In this document: piece by piece, positions 8,392 through 16,638 of the stretch | How the letters are laid out: every line of letters starts with the position of its first letter | Numbering within the stretch: position 1 is the stretch's first letter | Source: Sva-07 sp942492715 | GTDB lineage: Bacteria > Actinomycetota > Acidimicrobiia > Acidimicrobiales > Ilumatobacteraceae | Reading direction: 5' to 3' | Length of the DNA stretch: 64,000 nucleotides | NCBI GenBank assembly: GCA_942492715.1 | Contig: CALOFW010000002.1 | Coordinates: forward strand, 310,001 to 374,000 | The notes under the pieces: generated by a model | The model's input: only the letters and a program-made list of their open reading frames with translations | Told to the model about the DNA's origin: nothing | The model's database searches: none | Program-made: the position numbers and the translations under genes

Positions 8392-9060
8392 ATGGACCGC
8401 CCGGCCTCCGCGCCCGTCGTGGAACTCAGCGAGGCCGTCGCCGTGCTCGGATCGTTCCCGGCGCTCGCGGGTGCGTCGATCCGCATCGACGAGGGCGACA
8501 TCGTGCTGCTCCGTGGACCCAACGGCGCCGGCAAGACCACACTCCTGCGCCTCTGTGCGGGCCTGGTGCCCATGGTGCGCGGCACCGGAGCGGTGCTCGG
8601 CTTCGACCTGGTCACCCAGCGTGAGGAGATCCGTCGCCACGTGGGCGTTCTCGGTCATCAGAACGGGCTCTACCTCGACATGACCGTCGGTGAGAACATC
8701 CGGTTCTGGGGCGCCACCGTCGGTGCGAGCGACACCGAAACACACGCCGCCATGGAGCGCCTCGGGGTGGTCGACCGGCTCGTCGACGTCGCCGTGCGCA
8801 AGCTCTCTGCAGGCCAGAAGCGCCGGGCCGCCCTTGCGTGCCTGGTGGCCCGCCGAGCGCAGCTGTGGCTGCTCGACGAGCCCCACGCCGGCCTCGACGC
8901 GACCGCCCGTGACGAACTCGACCACACCCTGCGGCAGGCGGCGGGTTCCGGTGCCACGATCGTCGTCGCGAGCCATGAGCTCGAACGAGCAGGTTCGCTC
9001 GCCACGAGAACCGTCGATGTCGTCGCCGGTCAGGTCAGCGAAGCCAGGACCGACCCGTGA
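8392..9060 (+). CDS. ccmA: Cytochrome c maturation ABC ATPase CcmA
   Basis: 222-residue ABC ATPase: Walker A GPNGAGKTT, signature LSAGQKRR, Walker B LWLLDEPHAGLD, switch histidine in ASHE. It is first in an operon of nine ccm genes. In System I, CcmA with CcmB and CcmC drives release of haem-loaded CcmE. The stop overlaps the GTG start of ccmB by 3 bases. The gene diverges from the sortase gene; the promoter must lie in the 72 nt between them. Confidence 0.92.
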   Translation: MDRPASAPVVELSEAVAVLGSFPALAGASIRIDEGDIVLLRGPNGAGKTTLLRLCAGLVPMVRGTGAVLGFDLVTQREEIRRHVGVLGHQNGLYLDMTVGENIRFWGATVGASDTETHAAMERLGVVDRLVDVAVRKLSAGQKRRAALACLVARRAQLWLLDEPHAGLDATARDELDHTLRQAAGSGATIVVASHELERAGSLATRTVDVVAGQVSEARTDP

Positions 9061-9740
9061 CCGTTTGGCGAATCGCCCGTCTCGTGGCAGCGAAGGACCT
9101 GCGTATCGAGTGGCACAGCCGTGTCCTCACCAACCAGGTGCTGCCGTTCGCTGCCGTGACGATGGTGATCTTCGCGTTCGCGCTCGATGCCGAGGTCGTC
9201 CTCGAGCGGGTCGCGCCAGGGTTGATCTGGCTGGCGACGCTGTTCAGCATGCTGGTGCTCGTACAGCGCAGTTTCGCGGTCGAGGTCGACGACGGCGCAC
9301 TCGATGCACTGCGCGTCGCCGGTGTCGACCCACGGGCGATCTTCCTCGGCAAGACGGTGGCCCTCGGCGTGCAGCTCCTCGTCCTCGAGGTGGTGCTCCT
9401 GTTTGCTGCCGTGGTGCTCTACCGCCAGACGGTGCCGATCGGCGGCCTTGTGCTCCTCGTCACCACCTTGACCTCCGCGACGTGCGGGCTCGCCGCGGTC
9501 GGTACCCTGTACGGAGGCCTTGCCGCAGGGTTCAGGGGCCGCGAGACACTGCTCCCGCTGCTCACGCTTCCTGCGGTGGCGCCGGTACTGATCGGAGCAA
9601 CACGAGCGGTCGAAGCAGCGCTCGGCACAGCAGGTGCGGTGGTGTCGGACGGCTGGCCCTGGGTGGGCCTGCTGGTCGTCTTCGCCGTGGCCTTCGGTGT
9701 CGGCGGATCGCTGGCGTTCGGTCCGCTGATCGACGAATGA
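9057..9740 (+). CDS. ccmB: Haem exporter membrane subunit CcmB
   Basis: 227 residues with about six hydrophobic helices and the CcmB-type N-terminus WRIARLVAAKDLRIEWHSR. It forms the membrane part of the CcmAB complex. GTG start overlaps ccmA's stop; its own stop overlaps the ATG of ccmC. Length is normal for the family (about 220). Confidence 0.9.
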   Translation: MTVWRIARLVAAKDLRIEWHSRVLTNQVLPFAAVTMVIFAFALDAEVVLERVAPGLIWLATLFSMLVLVQRSFAVEVDDGALDALRVAGVDPRAIFLGKTVALGVQLLVLEVVLLFAAVVLYRQTVPIGGLVLLVTTLTSATCGLAAVGTLYGGLAAGFRGRETLLPLLTLPAVAPVLIGATRAVEAALGTAGAVVSDGWPWVGLLVVFAVAFGVGGSLAFGPLIDE

Positions 9741-10621
9741 CCGCAACACACGAACGCAACTCGACGTCTCGACGGAACGGACACGACGGAAACGACATGA
9801 CCACGACGGACCCCAACCTCACGAGCGAGCACGACGGCGCCGTGGCCTCCACCGCGGGTGGCACGGGCACGCGCGGCACGCGCATCATCGGCATCGCCAC
9901 CATCGTGGCCATGGGCTGGCTGGTCGCCTTCGGCCTGGGGTTCTCGCCCGAGGATCGCGACCAGCGAGAAGCGGTTCGCCTGCTCTACGTCCACGTGCCG
10001 ACCATCTGGATCGCCTATCTGGCGTTCACCGTCACGGCGATCGGGTCGGGCATGTACCTCTTCCGCAAGTCGCTCGGATGGGACCGTCTCGCCGGAGCCA
10101 GCGCGGAGATCGGCACCGTGTTCGTCGCCGTCACACTGGTGGTCGGCGCCCTCTGGGGTCGGCTCACCTGGGGCGTGTTCTGGCAGTGGGACGCCCGGCT
10201 CACCACGACCGCCCTGCTGTTCGTCACCTACATCGGGTATCTGGCGGTACGCCGGCTCGACGGCACCCATGAACAACGGGCTCGGCGCAGCGCCGTCATC
10301 GGCCTGATCGCCGTGCTCGAGATCCCGCTCGTCCACTGGAGCGTCCGTCTGTGGCGCAGCCTGCACCAGGAGGCCACCGTGCTCGGCACCGATGCCGACG
10401 TCAGCATGGACGGCCTGATGCTCTTCAGCCTCTTCGTCGGCGTGATCGCGTTCAGCCTGCTCTACCTCTGGCTCGTGATGCACCGGACCCGAGGAATGTT
10501 CTTGGAGGACTACCTCGACGACCGTGGCCTCGACGTCGCCCTCGCCGCCCGGCGCGCCGAAGCCGCCGACGCTGCCGTCCCGGCACAGCCGAGCGGACAA
10601 CCGTCGGAAGGGACGATCTGA
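9737..10621 (+). CDS. ccmC: Cytochrome c maturation protein CcmC (haem-handling, WWD domain)
   Basis: 294 residues. A hydrophilic N-terminus of about 50 residues, longer than usual, is followed by six membrane helices. The tryptophan-rich haem-handling segment is WGRLTWGVFWQWDARLT, and the flanking haem-ligand histidines are in YVHVPTIW and PLVHWSVRLWRSLHQ. CcmC transfers haem to CcmE at the outer face of the membrane. The start at 9737 overlaps ccmB's stop (ATGA); an internal ATG at 9797 is an alternative that would give a conventional N-terminus. Confidence 0.93.
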   Translation: MTATHERNSTSRRNGHDGNDMTTTDPNLTSEHDGAVASTAGGTGTRGTRIIGIATIVAMGWLVAFGLGFSPEDRDQREAVRLLYVHVPTIWIAYLAFTVTAIGSGMYLFRKSLGWDRLAGASAEIGTVFVAVTLVVGALWGRLTWGVFWQWDARLTTTALLFVTYIGYLAVRRLDGTHEQRARRSAVIGLIAVLEIPLVHWSVRLWRSLHQEATVLGTDADVSMDGLMLFSLFVGVIAFSLLYLWLVMHRTRGMFLEDYLDDRGLDVALAARRAEAADAAVPAQPSGQPSEGTI

Positions 10622-10755
10622 TGGAAGACGCCGGATTCATCATCGGGAGCTACGTGCTCACCTTCGCCACGGTGGGGTTGCTCGGCTGGCGCTATCTCCG
10701 CTCCGGTCGCAAACTTGCCGATCGTGTGCCGGACGAGGAGAAATACTGGCTCTGA
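10621..10755 (+). CDS. ccmD: CcmD-like small membrane protein
   Basis: 44 residues, one membrane helix (FIIGSYVLTFATVGLLGWRY) and a basic then acidic tail. Its start overlaps ccmC's stop (TGATG). CcmD proteins are tiny single-helix partners of CcmC/CcmE that help release holo-CcmE. Sequence conservation in the family is weak, so the call rests on size, topology and position between ccmC and ccmE. Confidence 0.75.
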   Translation: MEDAGFIIGSYVLTFATVGLLGWRYLRSGRKLADRVPDEEKYWL

Positions 10756-10764
10756 CCGAGCAGA

Positions 10765-11274
10765 ATGAACCGTGACATGACCGACATGGACCTCACCCCC
10801 CGAGCGCCGGTCGATCCCGCAGGGTCGCCTCCGAAGCGCAAGCGCAAGTGGTTGCCGATGATCGTCCTCGCACTGGTGGTCGTTGCCGGTGGCGTGATCG
10901 TCACCCAGTTCCTCACCCAGGCCGTCGACTACTACTGCAACGTCGACGAGGTCGGTCGTCGCGGCGGCTGCGACGAGGAGCGACGCATCCGTCTCCAGGG
11001 AACCGTCGACGAAGGATCGGTCGAGAAGGTCGCCAACGCGACCGTGTTCACGATCTCCTTCAACGGTGAGACGATCCCGGTGCGCTACGACGGTGAACCC
11101 GGCGGCATCTTCAAGGAGTGCATCCCGGTCGTCGTGCACGGCGTGATCGAGAACGGTGAACTTCAGGGCGACCGTGTCGAGGTCAAGCACTCCGACGAGT
11201 ACGTCGCCGTGAACGACGAGCGAGTGGTCGAGGCCGAAACCGCCGGCTGTCCCGACGCCAGCACCGCGACGTGA
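10765..11274 (+). CDS. ccmE: Cytochrome c maturation haem chaperone CcmE
   Basis: 169 residues: charged N-terminus, signal-anchor helix at about 29-49, then the CcmE beta-barrel. The haem-attachment HxxxY motif is KHSDEY (H142, Y146), the bacterial histidine type rather than the CxxxY type of some archaea and Gram-positives. Two cysteines (C58 and C69) flank GRRGG in the loop where CcmE usually has YYTPDEV; these are unusual. Start codon choices are ATG 10765, 10777 or 10786; none has a strong ribosome site. Confidence 0.9.
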   Translation: MNRDMTDMDLTPRAPVDPAGSPPKRKRKWLPMIVLALVVVAGGVIVTQFLTQAVDYYCNVDEVGRRGGCDEERRIRLQGTVDEGSVEKVANATVFTISFNGETIPVRYDGEPGGIFKECIPVVVHGVIENGELQGDRVEVKHSDEYVAVNDERVVEAETAGCPDASTAT

Positions 11275-13340
11275 TGCTGATCGCGGCCAGCGTCAACTCG
11301 GCCCTGGGCCGGGCGGGGCTGCTGCTGATGCTCGCCGCATCGGTGTTCGGAGCGCTGACGGTGCTCTACGGCATCCGCAACCGCGACCTCCGGCTCCTCA
11401 AGCAGGGTCCGCGCTATGCATTCCTCGCGCTCGGCGGCATCGTGCTGTCGGTGGTGATGATGCAGCGGGCGCTGATCACTCGCGACTTCTCGATGGCGTA
11501 CATCCAGCAGGTCGGCTCCGCCGACACGCCGGCGCTCTACAACGTCGCGGCGATGTGGTCGGCGCTCGAGGGATCGATCCTGCTGTGGGTGCTGATGCTC
11601 GGCATCTTCACCGCTGCGATTGCCTGGCAGTTCCGCGATCGCACCAACGATGTCCTCGTCGGCTGGGCGTTGATCGTGATGTTCGTCATCACGGCGTTCT
11701 TCGCGATGTTGAGTTTCGGGCCGGCCGATCCGTTCGCCGCCGGAGCTCCCGGCGTCACCACCGGCCCGGGCCCGAACCCGCTGCTGCAGAACCACATCCT
11801 GGTGTTGTTCCACCCGCCGATCCTCTATCTCGGCTACGTGGGGTTCACCGTGCCGTTCGCGTTCGCGATCGCCGCGCTGGTCACCGGTCGGCTCGGCGAG
11901 GGGTGGCTGATGGAGACCCGTCGTTGGGCGCTGTTCTCCTGGGCGTTCCTCACGATCGGCATCCTGCTCGGTGGCTGGTGGAGCTACGAGGTGCTCGGCT
12001 GGTCCGGCGTGTGGGCATGGGACCCGGTCGAGAACGCCTCACTGCTGCCGTGGCTCACCGGCACCGCCTACATCCACTCGGTGCTCGTCCAGGAGCGTCG
12101 CGGGATGCTGCGCGTGTGGAACCTCAGCTTGCTGGTGGCCACGTTCGCGCTCACGATCCTCGGCACGTTCCTCACCCGCTCGGGTGTCCTCAACTCGGTG
12201 CACGCGTTCGGCGACGGTCCGGTCGGGTCCTGGTTGCTCGCGTTCTTCGGGGTGATCGTGGTCGTGTCGCTCGGGCTGATCGCCTGGCGCGGCGACCGCC
12301 TGCGTTCGCCCGGCGCGATCGATTCGCCGCTGTCGCGCGAAGGCTCGTTCCTGGCCAACAACGTGCTGTTCACCGTGTGGGCGTTCGTGATCCTGCTCGG
12401 CACGCTGTTCCCGTTGCTGGTCGAGGCGCTGCAGGACCGTCAGACACTCGTCGGCGCCCCGTACTTCGACCGGCTCTCGCAGCCGATCGGGCTGATGCTG
12501 CTGTTCCTGATGGGTGTCGCTCCGGTGCTGCCATGGCGTAAGGCGTCGACCGAGCTCCTCCGCACGCGGCTGTTCTGGCCGGCGTGGTGCGGTGCACTGG
12601 CGCTGGTGATCGCTGTGGCGGTCGGCGCCGACGGCTGGGCTCCGCTGGTGGCGTTCGGGCTCGCCGGGTTCGCCGCCGGCTCGGCGCTGCGACAGCTCGC
12701 CCTCGCCACCCGCCGTCAGGGCTGGCGCGGTTTCGTCGGACGGGCCAACGGCGGCATGGTGGTGCACATCGGCGTGATCATCATCGCGGTGGCGCTGGCG
12801 GCGTCGAACAGCTTCACCCACTCGGCGACGCTCGACCTCACACAGGGCGAAGTGGTCGAATGGGGCGGGCGCACCTTCGAGCTGGTGTCGGTCGACGAGC
12901 GCACGAACGACCGCGAGAGCGAGCGTCGCTTGGCGGCCAACGTCATCCTCGACGGTGAGAAGACCTATCGACCGGCGATCACGACCTATCTCAACATGGG
13001 CGCCGAGGTCGGCACCCCTTCGGTCCGCACCGGGTTCACCGAGGACGTGTACCTCACGCTCGACCAGGGCGCGGCGCCCGGCGACACGACGGCGACGATC
13101 CGGGTGTTCATCAAGCCGATGATCCTGTGGCTGTGGATCGGTGGAGCGATCATGGCCATCGGCACGCTGCTGTCGGCCTTCCCCGGCTCGCGTCGTCGTG
13201 TGGCGATCGATCCGGTATCGGCGCCGATCGACCTCGGCACGTCACCGCCCGATACCGGCGTCGACGATGTCGAGTTGCCCGGCGATGTCGCGCTGCCCGA
13301 CGAGGCCGCCGACGACTCCCGGACGGGAGCGCCGGTGTGA
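11274..13340 (+). CDS. ccmF: Cytochrome c haem lyase subunit CcmF
   Basis: 688 residues with many membrane helices and the WWD signature GGWWSYEVLGWSGVWAWDP at about residues 233-251, followed by ENASLLPWLTGTAYIHS. CcmF ligates haem from CcmE to apocytochrome CxxCH motifs together with CcmH. A GTG three bases upstream (11271) is an equally possible start. The C-terminal 40 residues after the last helix are acidic and low-complexity. Start and stop overlap both neighbours. Confidence 0.94.
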   Translation: MLIAASVNSALGRAGLLLMLAASVFGALTVLYGIRNRDLRLLKQGPRYAFLALGGIVLSVVMMQRALITRDFSMAYIQQVGSADTPALYNVAAMWSALEGSILLWVLMLGIFTAAIAWQFRDRTNDVLVGWALIVMFVITAFFAMLSFGPADPFAAGAPGVTTGPGPNPLLQNHILVLFHPPILYLGYVGFTVPFAFAIAALVTGRLGEGWLMETRRWALFSWAFLTIGILLGGWWSYEVLGWSGVWAWDPVENASLLPWLTGTAYIHSVLVQERRGMLRVWNLSLLVATFALTILGTFLTRSGVLNSVHAFGDGPVGSWLLAFFGVIVVVSLGLIAWRGDRLRSPGAIDSPLSREGSFLANNVLFTVWAFVILLGTLFPLLVEALQDRQTLVGAPYFDRLSQPIGLMLLFLMGVAPVLPWRKASTELLRTRLFWPAWCGALALVIAVAVGADGWAPLVAFGLAGFAAGSALRQLALATRRQGWRGFVGRANGGMVVHIGVIIIAVALAASNSFTHSATLDLTQGEVVEWGGRTFELVSVDERTNDRESERRLAANVILDGEKTYRPAITTYLNMGAEVGTPSVRTGFTEDVYLTLDQGAAPGDTTATIRVFIKPMILWLWIGGAIMAIGTLLSAFPGSRRRVAIDPVSAPIDLGTSPPDTGVDDVELPGDVALPDEAADDSRTGAPV

Positions 13341-13954
13341 GCGGGGTCGTCGACGACGTGGCAGTGTCCGACGCCGGTGGCGATGCGGGCGGAGGCGACG
13401 ACGGGCAGCGTCCCCGTCGGATCGCACCGCTGATCGTCGGCGTCATCGCCGTGGTGATGGTAGGGCTCTTCGTGGTGCTCGCCGGCGCTGATGCCGACAG
13501 CAGCGAGAGCGCCGACTCACCGCTGATCGGGCGCCCTGCGCCCGAGGCGACCGGCGTGCTCGACGACGGCACGTCGTTCGACCTGTCGCGGCGCAAGGGC
13601 AGTTGGGTGGTGCTCAACTTCTTCGATCCCGAGTGCATCCCCTGCATCCAGGAGCATCCCGAGCTGGTGCAGTTCTCCGAGGACCAGGCCACGATCGACG
13701 ACGGCGCCGAGCTCTACTCGGTGATCACCCGGGGGGAGCAACCCGAGATCGAGGAATTCTTCGACGAGAACGGCGGCGATTGGCCGGCGATCTACTCCGA
13801 GTTCGACGAGTTCCCGGTGGCGTTCGGCGTGGCGCAGGTACCGGAGACGTGGGTCATCGACCCCAGTGGGGTGGTGCAGCTGCGCCTGATCTCGAAGGTG
13901 ACCGCCGACCAGCTCAACACGATCCTGCAGCAGTACCGCGAGCAGTACCGCTGA
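13337..13954 (+). CDS. ccmG: Thioredoxin-like thiol-disulfide protein CcmG/ResA type
   Basis: 205 residues from a GTG that overlaps ccmF's stop. A glycine/aspartate-rich N-terminus precedes a signal-anchor helix (about 30-49) and an extracytoplasmic thioredoxin fold. The redox pair is C100-IP-C103 in FFDPECIPCIQEH, and the cis-proline loop is QVPETWVID. It should reduce the apocytochrome haem-binding cysteines. Membrane anchoring and the CxxC match CcmG/DsbE and ResA. Confidence 0.9.
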   Translation: MSGVVDDVAVSDAGGDAGGGDDGQRPRRIAPLIVGVIAVVMVGLFVVLAGADADSSESADSPLIGRPAPEATGVLDDGTSFDLSRRKGSWVVLNFFDPECIPCIQEHPELVQFSEDQATIDDGAELYSVITRGEQPEIEEFFDENGGDWPAIYSEFDEFPVAFGVAQVPETWVIDPSGVVQLRLISKVTADQLNTILQQYREQYR

Positions 13955-14511
13955 TGGCGACCGACATGTCGAACGCACGCTCGGAGCCGTCGACGGCGAG
14001 CCGGCTCAACCGTCGCGTCAAGCGCTGGCCGGGCTGGGTGCTGCTCGTGTTCGTCATCGCGGGCTTCCTTGCGGTCGGCTCGACACGCTCGACCGGCCCC
14101 GAGAGCCAGGACGACCGCATCGATGCGATCGCTCGCCGCGTGGCCTGCCCGATCTGCGACGGCGAGAGCGTCTTCGAGTCGCAGAACAACGCCTCGATCG
14201 CAATCCGCAACCAAGTGGGCGAACTCGTCGCCGAGAACGATCTGAACGACGACGAGATCATCGCGTTCATCGAGAACCGCTACGGCGCCCAGGTGTTGCT
14301 CGTCCCGAAGGCGTCGGGATTCGATGCGCTGGTGTGGGTGCTGCCCGCCGTGGCGTTCCTGTGCGGGTTGGCGGCGCTGGTCGTCGTGTTCCGCAAGTGG
14401 AAGCGTGAGGCGGGGGAGATGCGCGATCCCACCGACGACGATCGAGCACTCGTCGAGGCGGCGCTGGCCGCCGACCGCGACGCGCTCGACGACGAGGACA
14501 CCGGGAAGTGA
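13954..14511 (+). CDS. ccmH: Cytochrome c maturation protein CcmH (thiol oxidoreductase subunit)
   Basis: 185 residues. Basic N-terminus, membrane helix about 27-43, the CcmH motif VACPICDGESVFES with C65 and C68 (family consensus RCxxCQ), and a second helix at about 125-147. Together with CcmF it positions apocytochrome for haem ligation. Starts TGATG-coupled to ccmG and ends GTGA-coupled to the next gene. Confidence 0.92.
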   Translation: MATDMSNARSEPSTASRLNRRVKRWPGWVLLVFVIAGFLAVGSTRSTGPESQDDRIDAIARRVACPICDGESVFESQNNASIAIRNQVGELVAENDLNDDEIIAFIENRYGAQVLLVPKASGFDALVWVLPAVAFLCGLAALVVVFRKWKREAGEMRDPTDDDRALVEAALAADRDALDDEDTGK

Positions 14512-15293
14512 CCTCGACCGAGTCAGCCCGGTCGACCGCGAGCGGTCGACGCCTCGACCGGCTCGCCGAACTCGAGGAGGAGCGGCGTTTCCTGCTGCGG
14601 TCACTCACCGATCTCGAACGTGAACACGACGCCGGTGACGTCGACGATCTCGACTACGAGACCCTCAAGGACGGCTACACGGTTCGGGCGGCCGCAGTGC
14701 TGCGCGAGATCGACGAGGGGCGCAGCGAACTCCCCGAACGGCGCCCGAGGCGGTGGAGCCGGATGGTCGCGGTGAGTGCTGCGGTGCTCGTCGGAGCGAT
14801 CGGGGTCGGTTTCGTGCTCGCCGGCGCGTGGGGGGAGCGTTCGTCGGGCCAGGAGATCACCGGTCTCACGCCCGGGGACGAGTCGCGCATCCTGCTCACC
14901 AATGCTCGTGATGCACTCGGCCAGGGTGACTTCGAACTCGCGAACTCGCTGTTCGGACGCGTCGTCGAGATGGAACGGGAGCGAGGGCGCGACAACGCCG
15001 AAGCGGTGGCCTACTTCGGGTGGACGCTGGCGTTGCTGACGCGTCAGAACCCCGATCTGCCCGATGCGCCACAACGGCTCGACGCCGCTCGTCTCGCGCT
15101 GGCGCAGGCGACCGAGATCGAGCCGGACTATGCCGATCCGCAGTGCTTTCTTGCGATCGTCGAGTACCAGTTCCGTGGAGACGCCGTCGCAGCGTTGCCG
15201 TACATCGAGCAGTGCGAGGCGAGCAACCCTCCGGCCGAGGTCGCCTCGCTCGTCGCCACGTTCGCCGACGAGATCCGCGCCGCCGCCGGCTGA
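14508..15293 (+). CDS. ccmI: CcmI-like membrane-anchored TPR protein
   Basis: 261 residues. An N-terminal heptad-rich segment (LAELEEERRFLLRSLTDLEREH) precedes one membrane helix at about 85-106 and an extracytoplasmic TPR region (ILLTNARDALGQGDFELANSLFGRVV; ARLALAQATEIEPDYADPQC). CcmI proteins chaperone apocytochromes through TPRs. It is the last gene of the operon and overlaps ccmH. Sequence similarity to proteobacterial CcmI is limited, so the name rests on architecture and context. Confidence 0.75.
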   Translation: MTSTESARSTASGRRLDRLAELEEERRFLLRSLTDLEREHDAGDVDDLDYETLKDGYTVRAAAVLREIDEGRSELPERRPRRWSRMVAVSAAVLVGAIGVGFVLAGAWGERSSGQEITGLTPGDESRILLTNARDALGQGDFELANSLFGRVVEMERERGRDNAEAVAYFGWTLALLTRQNPDLPDAPQRLDAARLALAQATEIEPDYADPQCFLAIVEYQFRGDAVAALPYIEQCEASNPPAEVASLVATFADEIRAAAG

Positions 15294-15306
15294 TCGCCGA
15301 CCGGGT

Positions 15307-15777
15307 TCAGGTCCGCGGGAGCCAGACCTTGCCCTTGGTGACCCGCTCCCCTTTGCGCTTGAGCACCCAGACCGTGGCCTTCCGCCAATCGGGCGGGCCC
15401 TGGAGTTCCATCCCGCGTCGCACGAACGCCTGGATCGTCTCGGGGATCAGGTCGCCGTGGCTGCACAGCACGGCACCGTCGGCGACCTCGCCGACCAGGT
15501 CGAGCATCCCTTCGAACGGTTGGGCCTCTGCGAGGCGGTCGTCCTCGACGATCGTGGTGCCGAGCCGCGCAGCCAGGGGCTCCAAGGTCTGCACGCAGCG
15601 TACGTAGGGGCTCGAGTACAGCTCGCCGGCGCCCTTGGCGGCCAAGCGCTCGCCGATCGCCTCCGCCTGACGCCATCCGTGTCTGCTCAGCGGACGCAGG
15701 ACGTCGTCGTCATCCCACACCCGACGCTCGCCGGCCTTCGCGTGCCGGACCACGTAGACGACTTCCGCCCTGCTCAC
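15307..15777 (-). CDS. SixA-like histidine phosphatase
   Basis: 156 residues from a GTG at 15777. The phosphohistidine motif VVRHAKAG (H12) and the second catalytic histidine in LCSHGD place it in the histidine phosphatase superfamily, short SixA branch. SixA proteins remove phosphate from phosphohistidine proteins; other members act on small molecules. Convergent with the ccm operon, ending 14 nt after it. It starts 7 nt downstream of the DUF4328 gene's stop, probably as one unit. Confidence 0.85.
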   Translation of the reverse strand: MSRAEVVYVVRHAKAGERRVWDDDDVLRPLSRHGWRQAEAIGERLAAKGAGELYSSPYVRCVQTLEPLAARLGTTIVEDDRLAEAQPFEGMLDLVGEVADGAVLCSHGDLIPETIQAFVRRGMELQGPPDWRKATVWVLKRKGERVTKGKVWLPRT

Positions 15778-15784
15778 GATCGGT

Positions 15785-16606
15785 TCAGGCCTCGTTCGTC
15801 ATCGTGGTGTGGCGTGCGGTCAACTGGCGGACGAACACGATCCAGGTCGCGGCGGCACCCACGACGAGCGCGCCGGACACGACGGTGAGCAGGCCGGCGC
15901 TGTCGATGCTGTCGGCGAGCGAGTCGAGATCGCCGCCGGCGATCCCGGCGTCGACGAGCGTGCCGATCTGGACGGCGAAGAGGGCCGCCGGGAGGATCCC
16001 GTACAGCGCGAACCAGCCCCACAGCACACGGTTGTCGGCGTTCGACTTCCAGTCGTCCGTTCCGTCGAGTCCGTCGGGATCCGAACCCTTCCACTGCTCG
16101 CGGAGCACCAGGAACGGGATGATGTAGAGGAACATCGGTGGGAGGAGCCATCCGAAGATCGAGAACAGCGGATGCCACGTCGTACGGCGCCCGTACGCGC
16201 GGATGTTGCTCGCGATGCGGAACATCCAGATGATCGTGAGGATGCCGGTGGCCAGCGTTGCCAGACCACTGAGCGACTGCGTGGCGTTGAGGGGGGCGAT
16301 CGCCGAGCGGAACTCGTCGTCGGTCAGATCGCCTGCGAGGTAGTCCTGTGCATCGTCGGCGACCGCGAGCGAGACGAACGTGGTGATCACCGCGATCACG
16401 GCAGCGATCGCCGTGAGGATCACGATCGCCTTCGCCAACCCGCCGATCCGCTTGGTGGCGACGGTCGGGCCGGAGTGGTAGGCCACGAACCCGGCGGGTG
16501 TCTGCAGACCCGGCGGCGGCGGTGGAGGTGATGCGGCGCCGGCCGACGGCGGTGGGGGCGGTGGTGGTTGCTGGTCGGCACCGGGGGGCGGTGGGATGTC
16601 GCTCAC
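15785..16606 (-). CDS. DUF4328 membrane protein with proline-rich N-terminus
   Basis: 273 residues from GTG 16606. The first 40 residues are almost entirely proline, serine and alanine, followed by helices at about 60-85, 115-135, 155-180, 215-240 and 245-265. The segment TIIWMFRIASNIRAYG with HPLFSIFGWLLPPMFLYIIPF matches DUF4328, an actinobacterial membrane domain of unknown function. The proline-rich N-terminus is cytoplasmic by prediction and could bind partner proteins. Confidence 0.82.
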   Translation of the reverse strand: MSDIPPPPGADQQPPPPPPPSAGAASPPPPPPGLQTPAGFVAYHSGPTVATKRIGGLAKAIVILTAIAAVIAVITTFVSLAVADDAQDYLAGDLTDDEFRSAIAPLNATQSLSGLATLATGILTIIWMFRIASNIRAYGRRTTWHPLFSIFGWLLPPMFLYIIPFLVLREQWKGSDPDGLDGTDDWKSNADNRVLWGWFALYGILPAALFAVQIGTLVDAGIAGGDLDSLADSIDSAGLLTVVSGALVVGAAATWIVFVRQLTARHTTMTNEA

Positions 16607-16638
16607 CGGGCCTACCGTAGCTTCCGGCAGGCGCCGAC

